Shown: positions 43,021 to 54,955, counted from the first letter of the stretch. The stretch is DNA of 64,000 nucleotides from Capitulum mitella (GCA_030062745.1 CP099849.1:10948144-11012143); one strand, 5' to 3'. The notes: generated from the sequence alone by a model not told the origin. Numbers and translations are program-made.

Positions 43021-44340
43021 CAGGCCACGGAGGCGGCCCAGTCGGCGGCGGAGGAGCCGCTCGACCTGTTCTACATCCGGCGACCGACGGCCTCGTACCG
43101 GGCCCCGCTGCGCCCGGCACCTGACCACACCCCGTACGCCACGCCCTGTATGTTGGTGCTGATCACGCTGGAGACAGTGTACTCATGCCGGCTGAGTGGC
43201 TGTCGCCGGCAGGACCTGGCCGACGCCACCTACTCCATGGCGCAGGACATGATGCAGCAGACTGTGCACTGCCTGCCACGCGGCTGTCAGGGTTGGGTCT
43301 ACGTCTATGTGCGTGTGGCAGCGCTGGCGTTGGTTCGACGTGCCGTGGAACTGGCCAGCCAGCTTCTGACCTACCATGATGGTCGTCGACTTTGGGCTTT
43401 TCTGGTTCCACCGCGGCTGGCACGAAGTGCACATCGTCTAGGCGGCGCACCAGATGCACCACAGCTCCGTGCACAACAACCTGTCGGTGACGCTGCGGCA
43501 GTCGTTAATGTAGCAGTACTTCAACTGGGTGGTGTACCTACCTCTGGGGTGCCTCGGCGTGGCGCCCTCCATGCTCTTCACACACCTGCAGTTTAACCTG
43601 CTGTACCAGTTCTGGATCCACACCGGAGCTGCTGAAGAGCATGAGTCCGCTAGAACACGTCCTCAACACGCCGTCCCACTACCGCGTCCACCACGGCTCA
43701 GACGTCAAGTACTTGGACAACAACTATACCGGCGTCCTGATCGTCTGGGACCGGCCGTTCGGGACGTTCTGCTGAGGGGGGGGGGAGACGCCCGCCACCG
43801 GGCTGGTCCACGACATCGAGTCGCACGACGTCTGGACGATCCAGCTGACGCACTTCCACTGGATCCTCGCCGACGTCCGCTAGCAGGCCGGCTGGATGAA
43901 CAAGCTGAAGCGGGTGCTGTACTGGCCGGGCTGGGGGTCGCCCCCACCTTCCCCGAGCCGGACCCGCGCCGTCCGAGCTTCAACGCAGCCGCCACCGGCT
44001 GCCTCAGGGTCCACGCCGCTGCCTACTTCATGCCGGTGCTGGTGCTGGTGCTGGCTACCAATTCTGCGCAGAACCACCTGATGTATCCAGCGCCCACTAC
44101 ACTACACGGCAGGCACACAGCTGGTGCCTGCCGCGTGGCGCGACTGACGCGCTGCTCTTCGCGCTATTCTGTTTGGGCTGGCTGCTGGACGGCGGCCTCT
44201 GAGCTGAGCATCTGAGCACTTGAGCTGGCTGCCGGCCGCCGTCTCAGCCGCCGCAGTCCGGCTCGTGTTCGCCGGATCCCTGCTGCTCTGTGCGCTGCGC
44301 TGCGCTGCTGTCTGCGCGCAGACGCCGTCCGAGTCGCCAA
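43021..44340 (+). pseudogene. AGMO: Alkylglycerol monooxygenase (AGMO/TMEM195) pseudogene, intronless
   Basis: AGMO is an ER membrane di-iron, tetrahydrobiopterin-dependent enzyme that cleaves ether lipids; its family signature is clustered histidines. In order I see LDLFYIRRP, LADATYSMAQ, VYVYV, WRWFDVPWNWP, VDFGFFWFHRGWHEVHI, AAHQMHHSSVHNNLS, HLQFNLLYQFWIHT, LNTPSHYRVHHGSD, NNYTGVLIVWDRPFGTF, QLTHFHW, RVLYWPGWG, ALLFALFCLGWLLDGG and a C-terminal hydrophobic stretch. Damage: a frame change near 43316; stops at 43367, 43439 and 43511; a frame change at 43625; stops at 43773 and 43881; further frame changes after 43940. The first histidine motifs are intact. Nearly the whole protein is contiguous without introns, although animal AGMO genes normally have many, so a retrocopy is likely; no poly(A) tail is visible. 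High third-position GC suggests decay is not ancient. Confidence 0.88.
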
Positions 44341-44573
44341 GACCAGGCGCCACTGATCATGTTTCAGCGTCGGCAGCGCCCGCCAGCAGGGTCGCCTGAG
44401 GCAGGCCGGACCACAAAGTGGCGCAGTGGCCGGCTGCGACTGTTACTGCGGCACGCGTGGCACCAGCACAGACGTGGCTGGTTACCAGGCATTTCGGTAC
44501 GCATGAGAGATACATCAGTGGAAGGATGCTGTTGCTCTTAAAGCTGTTGTATGCTGTTGATCAATGCTGTTAA

Positions 44574-45795
44574 CCCTATTCCCGGCAGGGGGGGGGCTGA
44601 ATCCGCCCCCCCCCCCCTCGGGTTTTTTGCTTGCCAATTCCAGGCTTTTTAACGCAGCTTGACGAAACTTAGTCACTTTTCCGAGCTATTCTTTCTACGC
44701 GCTGTGACAAAATTTCATAGTTCCACTTTGCTCAGGAGCGGAGCCAGGCAACGTTTTTGGAAGGCACCTCAGGCCATTGTTGGCCATGTTGAGGGTAAAA
44801 GAAAAAATGTCTGCCAAAAACAGAGTTTTTAAGATAGAACTTAAAACTTTATGTGGATGTATAGCTAAATAGTTGGGCAATGTGCACACAAAATTTTGTT
44901 TATCTGAGGTCCCTTTACAAGGTCAGGTCAGAGTCAAAAGTCAAAATTTATTTTTTTGCAATAATTTCGGAGCCTTTTTTCCAATGCCAAACCCGGAATA
45001 TATATGACGTAGAAGGATGCCCTCTACTTGTGTACTAAGTTTCAGCTTGATATCAGGTTGGGTCACGGAGCTATGACCTAAAATGTCAGTGGCGCGTACC
45101 CTATATCGCAATAGCCATAAAATGAAATGTTTGGAATAGACTGAATTCAAATGATTGAAAACGTTAACAGATAATATCAAATGCACACGAGATCATTCCA
45201 AGTGACTCCAAGGTCACTGGAGATCATTTAAGGTCTAAGGTCACAAGTTGATCTGAAGAACGTGTGACCATGGCAGTTCCCCTTTTTCATGTCCCTGGCA
45301 CCGTCTATGCTAACATTACACAAACATCGTAATGCGATTTTCACTTCTTTAGCATAGCATGACTAGCAGAAGCCAAAAAAGTGTTTTTACCTTTTTTTTG
45401 TTCATTCAGTTGTTAGAAAACTAATCCTCCTATTTTTGAAACCCTGTGAACGCCCATAAATTCTCTCAAAATTTCGGATTTGTGAACCCATGGTAAAAGC
45501 CCTATCCATAATCTCTCGATTCATGCCAGTTTCATTGAAATCGGGCGATAAACAACTGAGTTATAAGAAGTCCAAAAGTACCCCCCATTTTGACGTTTTT
45601 GCCCCCCTGCATCCACCAATTTCGAAATTTTGCAAATTTCTTTTCTGCAAAAATGTAGTTCACGTCACGGCAAATCGATTGCCGTTGGTTGCGATGAAAT
45701 CGGACGAGTAGTTCTCGAGATCTCAGGGGGGGGGCCGAGTCCGCCCCCCCCCCTGCCGGGAATCGACCATACCGTCTAGCCCTCCGGGAATAGGG
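44574..45795 (-). mobile_element. Non-autonomous piggyBac-type element (copy 2, inverted)
   Basis: TTAA at 44570-44573 and 45796-45799 flanks 1222 bp that is the reverse complement of the 1945-3146 element, alignable throughout. Termini are CCCTATTCCCGGCAGGGGG and CCGGGAATAGGG. Differences include longer G/C runs near 44586-44625 and 45727-45755. No coding frame. Two independent insertions with the same ends define the element securely. Confidence 0.85.
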
Positions 45796-45799
45796 TTAA

Positions 45800-48700
45800 T
45801 CCTGGGATTCTAGGATTCAAGCACCATAATGATTCAAGCGCGATAATGCGTGAGATTTCTTGGGCTACTGGGTGCCTAGGGTTCTTGGATTCAAGCACCA
45901 TGATGGCCAAAACTTTCACTGATTTACGGTAAGCACTAAATGAATGCCGACATGTGCACAGCGTCATTTACTCCCATGGAGCAACGTACCTTGCCGAACG
46001 AGTAGAGACTAAACAACAATGGTAGCTTATATTGGCACCGTTGCGTTCCTGATTTGAGAAATAGATTCAAGTTACTGTTCAACTGGGCGTATCCATTATG
46101 CGTGGTGTTGCCTTGTTCTTTATTGAACGTTTTAAAATGCTTCAGGCAGAAACAGAAGCCTAAGAGAACGTCCGAACACCTGAAAAGGCACCCTTACGCA
46201 GCGGCACAGAACTCTTGTCCCGTCGGCTGTGAGGCGTAAAACTTGTCACTCCCTTTCGGGCGACAGAAGTGCACTGTAGAATCAGATTGCATAGTGTCCC
46301 TGTCTCGGTTACTTCGGGAGAAATATGTGGAACGGTCGCCAAGGGAGGGGCTCGAGTCTGCAGCTGTGACAAACTGCGTAATCACCGGCAAATGGCAAAA
46401 TGCGCAATGGTCTCGACGTAGATTGTTTAACATCAGCAGGTTTGCTCCACACGATGTTCGTCATCTGCATTTACTGGCTGACTGAGTTTGGCCCTATCCC
46501 TGGAAAATTCTGGTTATGGCTTTGCTTCTGGGTCTGTATATCTGAACATGCCCCTCCTATAGGAGTCCTGCGGTGCCCCTGTGATGTCAACTGACATGCT
46601 TGTTTTCACTTTAACGTCCCAAGCCTTTGGGCAGGCATGTAATCCCCTACATGGCGGTATGATCCGATTACGTTGTATACCAAACTTAGCATTTATTGAC
46701 AGAAACAGGTCAGATCACTAGTGTTGGTATCTTGTTAAACCCAGGATCCCGAGAGGACATACGGCAAGCTGGTAGCGTCTATTAAGATGCTCGGTTAGAA
46801 CTATTTTATTTCTGTTACTTAAGTAATGATTACCCCCGATGAGAGCACAGTAATTCATGTGCAAAAATATCAATACATAAAACATTGTGTCCTGAGTCGC
46901 AAAAGGGTATATAGAAACTGGTCGAGATGGAGCCCACCATGCAGGTGGCGGGTACAGGCGGTACGAATGACTGGCACGATGTACCGCAGCCTCGGCCCGC
47001 GGCACATCTGTGCTGGGCTGCTCCTGGGACGAGGTAACCGTAACCGCGTGCAGAGGCCCTGCCTGAAGTGAGCAGGCCCTCCCGCCGCTGTCGACGGAGC
47101 GCTGCCTGCCTTCAGCGACTGTCGCGTCACGACCCGCGCTTGAGCCGTGCACTTTCGGTACGCATACCTTGAGTTAACGCTGTTTTCCACCCACGCATCA
47201 GTCGGACAGCCATGAAAAGGCAGCATGTGTTGGCCTGATTTCCGTTGCAATGAATGTTAGACGCATTACCGAGGCATTACAGTGGTTTTTCGTCGAGCAA
47301 TGTTGTCGGGACCAAGTTTGTTAACACGGTGGACTCCTCGATGGCATTCCCGTCCGAACGGAATGGTAGCATCTGAGCTATCATTTTTCCTGCATACCAA
47401 AACAGGCCGGCGCCGCTGCGCCGCAAACCTGTGCTATAATCGCATTGCCGCTGAATACCCGCTGATTGCCGAATTTCCCTGCCGCGGAGATCACGGACAA
47501 AGGATCCGATCTGGAGCGAGGCGCGAGCAGCGGCCGGCGCCGTGAAAGACTGCTGCTGAGGTGGCCGCTATGCGGTCTGCGCGCCGCAGCAGCCGGCCAA
47601 TTACCCGGGTGTTCGGACTGCCGCGAAGCCCGCTAATCCAATCAGCCCGCGCTCATTTGGTCGTTCCCCGGCGAATCTGACGCGGCAGGATCAGTCCCCC
47701 TGCAGATGTGCTGACGTTATTTTTGTTTTCGTTTCTTCCTGTCCGCAAGGGAAGCAGAATATCTCCCGCCGATGATTTGCGGATGAGCAGTAATAGACCG
47801 TACAAAGTCGGGCCTCGATAAAGAGCGGCCACGTCAGGCTTCTGGAGACCAATGTAGGCTCTGATCGCCGGATTTCCGCCGAGAGGCGTGCTAGATGAAA
47901 TGGGTCGCTATTACCAGGAACAACTCGGGCATACTCAAGAGAAATTCGATGGGATGTGATGCAATAGGACATGACAATCAAAATACATTTATTGTATCTG
48001 CCTTTTGTATCTTCGTTGGTGAAATTCAGACTGAAAACCAGTTCATCTTCAGGCACCGTGATTAAATACGCGTCAGACTCGGAGAACAAATGTTTTACTC
48101 ATACCTGCTTCCAGAAATAACGCTTCCGGGTCATCGCTCTTTTTTCGCTCGCGTTTCCTTGCGCTCTTAACACACTTTTAGTCACACCTATCCTTTGATA
48201 TATTTCATGACTCGAAGTGGTCTGTGCTGCGCTTATTTTACCGCTTAGAAGCACTGCATTTCCCATTTTGCCATGTTGTGAGTGGTTTTAAATGTGAGTT
48301 AGTGAGGACTGTGAATGAACCCCACCATAATTGGGTTTCTTTTGCCTGTGTGTGGCTTTTTAAATGTATCGAAATGAAATAGAAGTAGAATATATATATA
48401 TATACATTGGTTGATTGTTTGGCCAGAGGCTACCCACATTTTTAGCGTATTACACCGCAGTAATCCAACCCGTTGTCTATCACTCTTTGGCCCAATGCAA
48501 TTTTTTCCAACGTCAGGATTGAATCGCCGATAGCGTTAACCGGTATTCATAGAATGGTGGAGGCTTTGAGGCACGCAGCCCTGTTGTGCGGTAGATCTCA
48601 TTTACACTGCGCGCACGAGACGCTGATTTGCTCCAGTCCCCGTTATTTCCTAACCCATGAGGACGGTTTCGGGAAGCCAAACTTCAGCCTACAGTTTCGT

Positions 48701-49210
48701 GTCTGCACAAACTGTTCTTGTCGTTAGATTTACGAGGAATGCCTATTAATATCAAAGGGTTAAAAAACAAAATGCGGAAACAGAAGTCGGCAGACGTGGC
48801 AGGTTTAACCGATGATAGCTTTGAGGTCAGGACTGATCTTGCGTTTACCATTTTTGAGCGAAGTGCTTGAAAAAACGTAGCATCAACGTCGTTTGCGACG
48901 CGTTTTGCTCATGATTAGTATTATATTGTCGTTAATATTTATGCCGATGAAAGCGTTCGTTCCATTTTAAACAGTTGCTTTTTGGGGGCAATCGGCTGTT
49001 TTTTTGTCTCGTCAACCAACGTACAAAGACAATCTTCATAGTCAAGAATTCATTTTACCAACGATCGTTGAATTAGGGTGCTGCTCTTTCTGTCCTCTTG
49101 TACCCGGTGGTATCACCAGGCCACGATGTGGTGTGCCTTAAAGTCTCCGGCATCCGCGACAAACTTCCTTGGGTGAGCTGCTGTTTGTACCTTCTGAATC
49201 ACACTTTGCA
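45800..49210. other. No gene recognised
   Basis: Mostly AT-rich. A short duplicated block with GATTCAAGCACCAT occurs near 45816 and 45890. GC-rich patches lie at 46920-47110 and 47400-47690. A start-like ATG at 46927 with an open frame ending at GACGAG|GTAACC (about 47031) could be a first exon but has no recognised family. Confidence 0.4.
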
Positions 49211-49450
49211 ATGTCGGACTCTAGTGCCGTTTCTGAAATAAGAACTGCATCGGACGAGCTGTTGTCGTCCGGCTGCGGAGCCACTAACGAGCACGACAGG
49301 CCGGACCACGGGGAGGGCCGGCCGCTTCTCCGGGCTGGGAGCGAGCTGCTACCAGGAACGGCGGGGCGTCGCCGCAGTCAATCTCAAGAGCCGCCAGCAT
49401 ATCGCCGGTTTTGGGAGTACTCGGGAACTTGGAGCAACCGCGCGCAATAG
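49211..49450 (+). CDS. Candidate 79-residue ORF or first exon, unknown
   Basis: ATG at 49211 opens MSDSSAVSEIRTASDEL, followed by an acidic/glycine-rich stretch, RPLLRAGSELLPG, a basic RRRSQSQEPPAYRRFWEY and a stop at 49448-49450. The composition, with a serine/acidic start and a PLL plus basic patch, is like the cytosolic N-terminus of a membrane protein. It is more protein-like than its surroundings and moderately GC-rich. No domain, homologue or convincing downstream exon was recognised, and no strong donor lies before the stop, so it may be chance. Confidence 0.22.
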   Translation: MSDSSAVSEIRTASDELLSSGCGATNEHDRPDHGEGRPLLRAGSELLPGTAGRRRSQSQEPPAYRRFWEYSGTWSNRAQ

Positions 49451-51449
49451 TTCGCCAAAGTGTCCGCAGAACTGAAATATTCCGAATGCTTTCAAACTGT
49501 TGGTGAACTTTGGCTAACTTGAGAGGTCTCCAGATATGGAGTGGACCTCTGGAATGAAAAATTTTTCTCGTGGAGCGGAACTGACGGGAAGAGGAGACCA
49601 TCGGAGCGGTGACCAATGGATGAGTCAAATTAACGCTTCATAACATGTCACCTCGAAATTAGTGCCTCAGCCGTACCAATGACGAACTTCGAGTATTTTC
49701 ATAATCCATGATGCATGCGATAACTGAAAACACTGTATTTTAGTACTCTATTTTATGTAGTATCCAAAGCGGGCCCTCAAATCGTCTGGCATGTTCTTGA
49801 AAACGCGCGAAACCAACGCCCTAGACGTATAAAAACAAGATTGCTTATTTGTTACCCCACCCTCATTCCACACCTCCCACCGAACGCCGCATGTAGACCT
49901 GCGCCCACGGCTGGTTTCCGTGGCCGACATTAAGGTCAGTGAAAAATTTCGGGTTTCACTGCACACAATGCTGCAAAATAGGGACCGAAAAAGCGTTCCG
50001 CTCGTGCCAGTAGTGGACAGCGGGACTCGAGTTCGTATGCATTGGGCGCGTTTCCAGTCAGTGGTCCGTGGGACAAACAGGCGGACGTGGAGGTTTTATC
50101 TCGGCCACTTTCCCACTGGCTAGAACGTGACAAAGCCGCAACCTGGCGTTTTCAGCCTCTCAGTTCCGACCAGAATCTCACTTGTATTCGTCCGTTTGTG
50201 TGCCTTTCTGTGGGCTCCAATGGTAGTTGCAAAGGCGAACTGAGATGACATGTGATGAAGCTGCCACCGACCTTTGATTACGTCCCATCCCTTGGAGGGT
50301 TTTCGGGTTTTCCAGTCGATATTTTTCGGGGTGGAAGCTTGAATCGCGTTAACAAGTGTGCTTCGAAGTAACCTGCCCGGCAGCTTTGATGCCTCTGGTG
50401 TGAGCTCTTAGTGACACCAGTGAAGCGTGGTGCGCTGTGATGCGTCTGCTGGTAACGTGAACAGAATGCCAGACATCGCCGTCAGTCGTTCTCGTCTGCT
50501 GCTCTGCGATTTTCTGCTCGGTTCATAATGGTCACCCAGTCATAATGGTAACCGATATCCCGCGTGGTTAGTCAGTATGTGGAAGACACTAACGTTCGAG
50601 ACTCACAATTATCCAGCCTAATTTGGCCCCACACAGAAGGCTTCCCAGAACAACCGTGTCATGAACCGCACAGCATGCTATGGTTTCCTGAGCACTGCCT
50701 GGTTTGGTGACAAAATGGAGGCAATATCACTTGAGCTTTGGTTTCATACGGATAACCTGCAACACCAAGCCCAGCGTAATATGGGGCATGATTCTAGCAC
50801 CATCTGCCTCCTGAGTTCGGACGAACTTTACGAAGAAGTTTGAGTTGTTATTCCATGGACCTCATTTATCGCTCTGTGTATTGGAATATTATCCAACTCG
50901 TCAATCTGCTCTTCTTACTTGTGCTTGCCGCCGCTTTCTTGTGGGATGCGAAGTTTGCCCATGAGTTGACAGGTATACAGTACAAGTGGTCGGAAAATGC
51001 CCGACAGTGTTCAGCAGAAGTTCCCACGCCATTGAGTGGGAGACGGTATTCGCAGCAGCGATACGTTATCTGGGGCTTTTCTTGGTGTCTGTTAGTCCCC
51101 GGACCACAGGTAAACCAATCAAGTTAATGCCTTATGGAGGTGTGTTCTGACGCTCTCACTGCCAGCCAGTCTGAAAATACGCACTTTGTGAGAGAAGACC
51201 AGGAGCTGCAGACCAGCCGGCCTGGCACAGCAAGGCGAGGCACTTCCAAAGCAGCGTACGACGACCACCAATGGTGCTGGTATTCGTCAGTGCCCTGCAC
51301 GCCTTTGTTAAGCTTCCTCCAGATAACTCCACGATTCGCCACCATTCCAGAGACGAAGGATTGCAGAGCTGACGTGTTGCGCTGGCGCCGCCTGGCGTCC
51401 CCGATACCCTCACACTTTCGACTGGTGTCTTCCGCATCATGTCAGCGCA
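49451..51449. other. No gene recognised
   Basis: A 91-codon plus-strand frame at 50855-51127 begins MDLIYRSVYWNIIQLVNLLF and continues hydrophobic for about 15 residues, a possible membrane segment, but has no family resemblance. Nothing else stands out. Confidence 0.35.
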
Positions 51450-52045
51450 TGGTCTTTCGCCGGGTGTCCGCTCCTGGTCTTCCTCCTGGTGTCCGCCTTG
51501 AGCTTCCTCTTGTTGTACACCCCGATCTTCCGCCTGGAGTCCGCGCCTGATCTTCCGCCTGGTCTCTGCGCTTTATCTTCCGCCTAATGCCAGCGCCTGA
51601 TCTTCCGCCTGGTGTCCGCTCCTGATCTTCCTCCTGATGCCCGCCTTGAGCTTCTTCTTGTTGTACACCCCGATCTTCCTCCTGGTGTCCGCTTCTGATG
51701 TACCGCCTGGTGTCCGCTTCTGATCTACTGCCTAATGTCCGTGCCTGATCTTCCTCCTGATTTCCGTATCTGATATCCAGCCTGGTGTCCGTCCGCGATG
51801 TTTAGCCTGCTGTCCGTTCTTGATCTTCCGCCTGGTGTCCGCCCCTGATCTTCCGCTAGGTACCTCTTCTTGATCTTCCGCCTGCTGTCTGCCCCCGATC
51901 TTCCGCGTGGCGTCTGTCCTTGATCTTGTTCCTGGTGTCCGTGCCTGGTCTTCCTCCTGGTGTTCGCTCCTGATCATTCTCCTGATGTCCGCGCCTAATC
52001 TTAAGCCTGGTGTTCCTCCTGATATCCACGCCTGGTCTTCTTAGT
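51450..52045. repeat. 25-bp minisatellite, ~23 degenerate copies
   Basis: The unit CTTCCGCCTGGTGTCCGCTC + CTGAT with many variants. A longer block (CGCCTTGAGCTTC, TTGTTGTACACCCCGATCTT) occurs twice, near 51490 and 51640, showing a higher-order duplication of about 150 bp inside the array. Confidence 0.9.
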
Positions 52046-52920
52046 GTTGAGCATAATGCATTGCGGGCTCTTATTCTGCTCCACCCCAAACATCTTTCCT
52101 ATTTTGGTAATGGATAGCTCTCATTTATTTTGTCCACCGTGCCGCGAAATTTGCCGTTAAATTTTCAAGACAAATTGATTATTGGCTGGTGATAAGAGGT
52201 GTTACTCTTTAGGTTCCAGGAGTTCCGTGACCCGTGCGCTGGAGCCATTTGTCGCAGCATCAAACATAGCCTCTGGAGCTCCCTGCCGCGGTGCCAAGAT
52301 CAGACAGATGTGATCTGCGGGGAATCCTCTTCTCACTGGAGGAGAGAGCAAAAGACCGGGCCTTTACGTTGTGTTCCTGTCTCTCTAGCATTGCTTTTTC
52401 GTGGTCCTGTTTTGCTGAAAGCACCAGTGCTGTGCGTGTGTCCGCGGCAATACACAGAAACACACTTCCCATCACTGTCCGCATCCCTGGAGATGTACTT
52501 CGAACTCGTCAAGAGCAGACGTGGCAGTTCTTCTTGCTCCTCTCAATGAAAAGAGGACCTCTGGGCCCCAGGGTTACCGACAGCGAATCATGTTTGCTCT
52601 TCATCGTGGAGCCAACGTTGAACGATGAAAAACTGCCTCCGGCAAGACCGCGACATATGGCGACGTCGTGAGATTTAGGCGGTTCTCAGCGCTCATAACA
52701 CACGGCTTGCGATTTTTTTCATAAATTTTATCCGAGTGGTCTGATAGGTTGATGTTAGATATTGGAGCAGTCCTAAATAGAGTTTGTTGGATACACATGT
52801 TATTGCTACATTGTTGGATACCCGTGCACCCGATTGCGCAGTTCCAGGTAACGGCTGATTTTATGGCGAAAGTTTAACGTGGCGCAGAGAATGAGGACAC
52901 GTTACGCGTGAGTCGACCGT
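52046..52920. other. No gene recognised
   Basis: Several overlapping frames of 70-126 codons at 52199-52671 on both strands have no domain resemblance. Confidence 0.4.
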
Positions 52921-53052
52921 CGGACGCCGGGGCGACTCGAACCCGTCTTGCCAGGACGGGCAGACCAGCGCTGTACTAATGTACGCTGTGGCTACGGTTG
53001 GTACAGTGGTACCGCTGTACGCTGTACCACTCTACCAACCGAGCTACCGATC
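52921..53052 (-). repeat. tRNA-derived (SINE-like) unit split by an inverted duplication
   Basis: On the minus strand, an A-box-like TAGCTCGGTTGGTAGAG (from 53048 down) and a B-box-like GGTTCGAGTCG (52933-52943) are both present, with CAGCGCTGGTCTGCC before an anticodon-like region. Between them is about 51 extra bases bounded by two GTACAGCG copies. The extra DNA contains an inverted copy of the 5' half (GTACCACTGTACCAACCGTAGC), able to pair with the normal 5' half. Without it the A-B box spacing would be about 40 bases, normal for tRNA. Acceptor and T stems do not pair well, so this is a tRNA-derived SINE or pseudo-tRNA, not a functional tRNA gene. Confidence 0.6.
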
Positions 53053-53127
53053 ACGATTAACGACCACGGTTTGCGTTGTAACTCTCCCTAATGATGCTTC
53101 TCATGCACATCACGCTGTGGCTCTGGG

Positions 53128-53147
53128 TTAGGTTAGGTTAGGTTAGG
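53128..53147. repeat. (TTAGG)4 telomere-type repeat
   Basis: Four consecutive TTAGG units, the canonical arthropod telomere repeat, in an interstitial position about 75 bp from the tRNA-derived unit. Confidence 0.85.
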
Positions 53148-53424
53148 CTACGTTGACAAAGCTACTTGAGGAAGGCCATGACACCATTACAGCACATAAC
53201 AACACACGCACATTTTAGCTTTAACGTTACATTCCGTCTCTTCATAAGTCAGTTTTACCACTAGCTCATGTCTCTCCGTCGGCTCCCCGCCCCATCTTCC
53301 TTTCCGCAGCACATGTCTCTGTCCGTCGAATACGCTAAGAGAATGCTTTTACATGCCTTTGACCTCAGTTTGATATTCCATTATTATCAATAAGATCTTG
53401 CCGTTTGACGTAAAGGGTTTCATT

Positions 53425-53800
53425 ATATTGTTTATTCCAGCGATAACTTTTCACCTTCTAAGTAGCGGTTTACGGTCCCATTTATCTCCAAGTAACTGGG
53501 TTCCACAAAGGAATCAGATGACTTGTTTGTGACGATATATTGTTTTATCACTATGATAATCAATTAGCAAGCGTGACGCCCATCGTTAATCCCAAATAAA
53601 GCGTCTCTCCTATCCAGGGTATCTCCTGTCTCTCCTATGATATCTTGGAATAATTTTCAGTTCTGAAATACGCGTTCCCGTATTCCCCTCACCGATTCGC
53701 ACTTGTACAAAAGGTGAGTAGTGGTGTCTGCGACATCGACTTGACAGTCTATGACTTTGCGCTCAATGATCATTGATCTGCGTATGCCCGGCATTGCTTC
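53425..53800 (-). pseudogene. LINE ORF2 C-terminal remnant
   Basis: Reading the minus strand in one frame gives MPGIRRSMIIE, DTTTHLLYKCESVRGI, a stop, DTLDRRDALFGIND, a stop, LIIIVIKQYIVTNKSS and VNRYLEGEKL, then a stop. The H-L-[LF]-Y-x-C...VR motif followed by ...D.LFG.., a hydrophobic [IV]KQYI segment and a Y..E end is the usual C-terminal layout of L1/Tx1-like LINE ORF2 proteins after the reverse transcriptase. Two internal stops make it dead. No RT core is visible upstream, so it is 5'-truncated. Confidence 0.5.
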
Positions 53801-54079
53801 ATACAGATGAATTACTGCAGAATGTGGTTTTTATGCAGAATATGGTTTAAGTAACCACATTTTCTGGAGCTTCTGGATGTTTTTCGGAACAAAATCCGTA
53901 CTGAAAACGTTGCCACTGGCATTTTTTAGATCAGTGCAGTCTATTTCTGAGACGTTGGACCAATGTGGAACATTCCCTTAAAAAGAGGGAAAGTGAAACA
54001 GGTTAAGAAAAAACGGCACGGCGCGTAAAAGTTAAATTTCTGGGATAAATTTCTGAGCGCAGCGCCGATCCTGCCTCCT

Positions 54080-54955
54080 TGTTATATGTTGCGATCCTGT
54101 CTGGGGTGGAGAACATACCGTCCACCGCTCTCCGCCGTCGGTCATCCAGCCGACTCTGAGTGCATGGGCAGGCCGGACTGGACTCCCCTGGACCCGGCCG
54201 GACTCGCTCTGGACTGGACTCGTCCGCTCCGGGCCGGCCGTTTGGTGCGGCCCGAAATGGCGCCCTGGCCCGTGCCGCGGGGGCGGGCCGGCAGCTTGTA
54301 CATCAGCCGCCGGCCACTCCGCAGGCCGGCGCCAAATTCGCCGCCGGTGGCCGGGATAAGGGCCAGGGACGGCGGCGGCCAGCCGGCGCGGGGGAGCCGG
54401 CTCCGCGGCCGGGTCGACCGGCCACTGCAGGCCGTGTGCCTGCTCAGGGGGGGGGGCGACGGCGCGCAGTCGGCCGGTTCGACCGCCCCGCGACGATCGG
54501 CCGCCCGGCCGTGCCCGCCTGACCGCGCCGCTGCCGACGCCGCCCGCTTGTCATTCTCTGCCGGCAGCCACTGATTGAGGGGTCAGCTGACCGGGCCGGC
54601 CGGAGCGGCGTTATTGAATGGCGCGGGTGGCGGCCGCGATGAGGGCGACTTTCGGCGGTTACGCCGCTGCCGACGGTCGTCGCGTCGGCGTCGACGTCGG
54701 CCGCCGCGTCGTTGGGCCGCCGCGAACCGGCCGTCGGCGGCCAAAGGAGACGTTCGACCCGGCCGGAAAGAGGATTTGGCGGCGCCATTTGGAGGGCGGT
54801 GGCCGAGGTGTTCCCGCGGGCGGCTGAGCCCGATCGTCCGGATCGGCCGCCGGAGAAGCCGACCGCCGTCTCTCTGGGGCCAGGGAACGCCGAGGCCGCT
54901 CCGGCGTCGACAGGGGCGCTGCACCGAACCGACAGCACGTTTACACTAAACTAAA
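54080..54955. promoter_or_regulatory. CpG-rich island
   Basis: About 870 bp of strongly GC/CpG-rich DNA with long frames open in several registers on both strands (up to 164 codons), bounded by AT-rich DNA. No conserved domain. A candidate promoter island; no start site can be placed. Confidence 0.35.

Noticed and set aside
42616..43128. 170-codon minus-strand proline/histidine-rich frame
   Set aside because: Antisense of the 55-62-bp array and of the AGMO copy.
52921..53052. Functional tRNA gene
   Set aside because: A and B boxes are present but the extra inverted DNA and poor acceptor/T-stem pairing exclude a normal tRNA fold.
54086..54949. 162- and 164-codon frames in the GC island
   Set aside because: Same compositional effect; mutually overlapping and without similarity.
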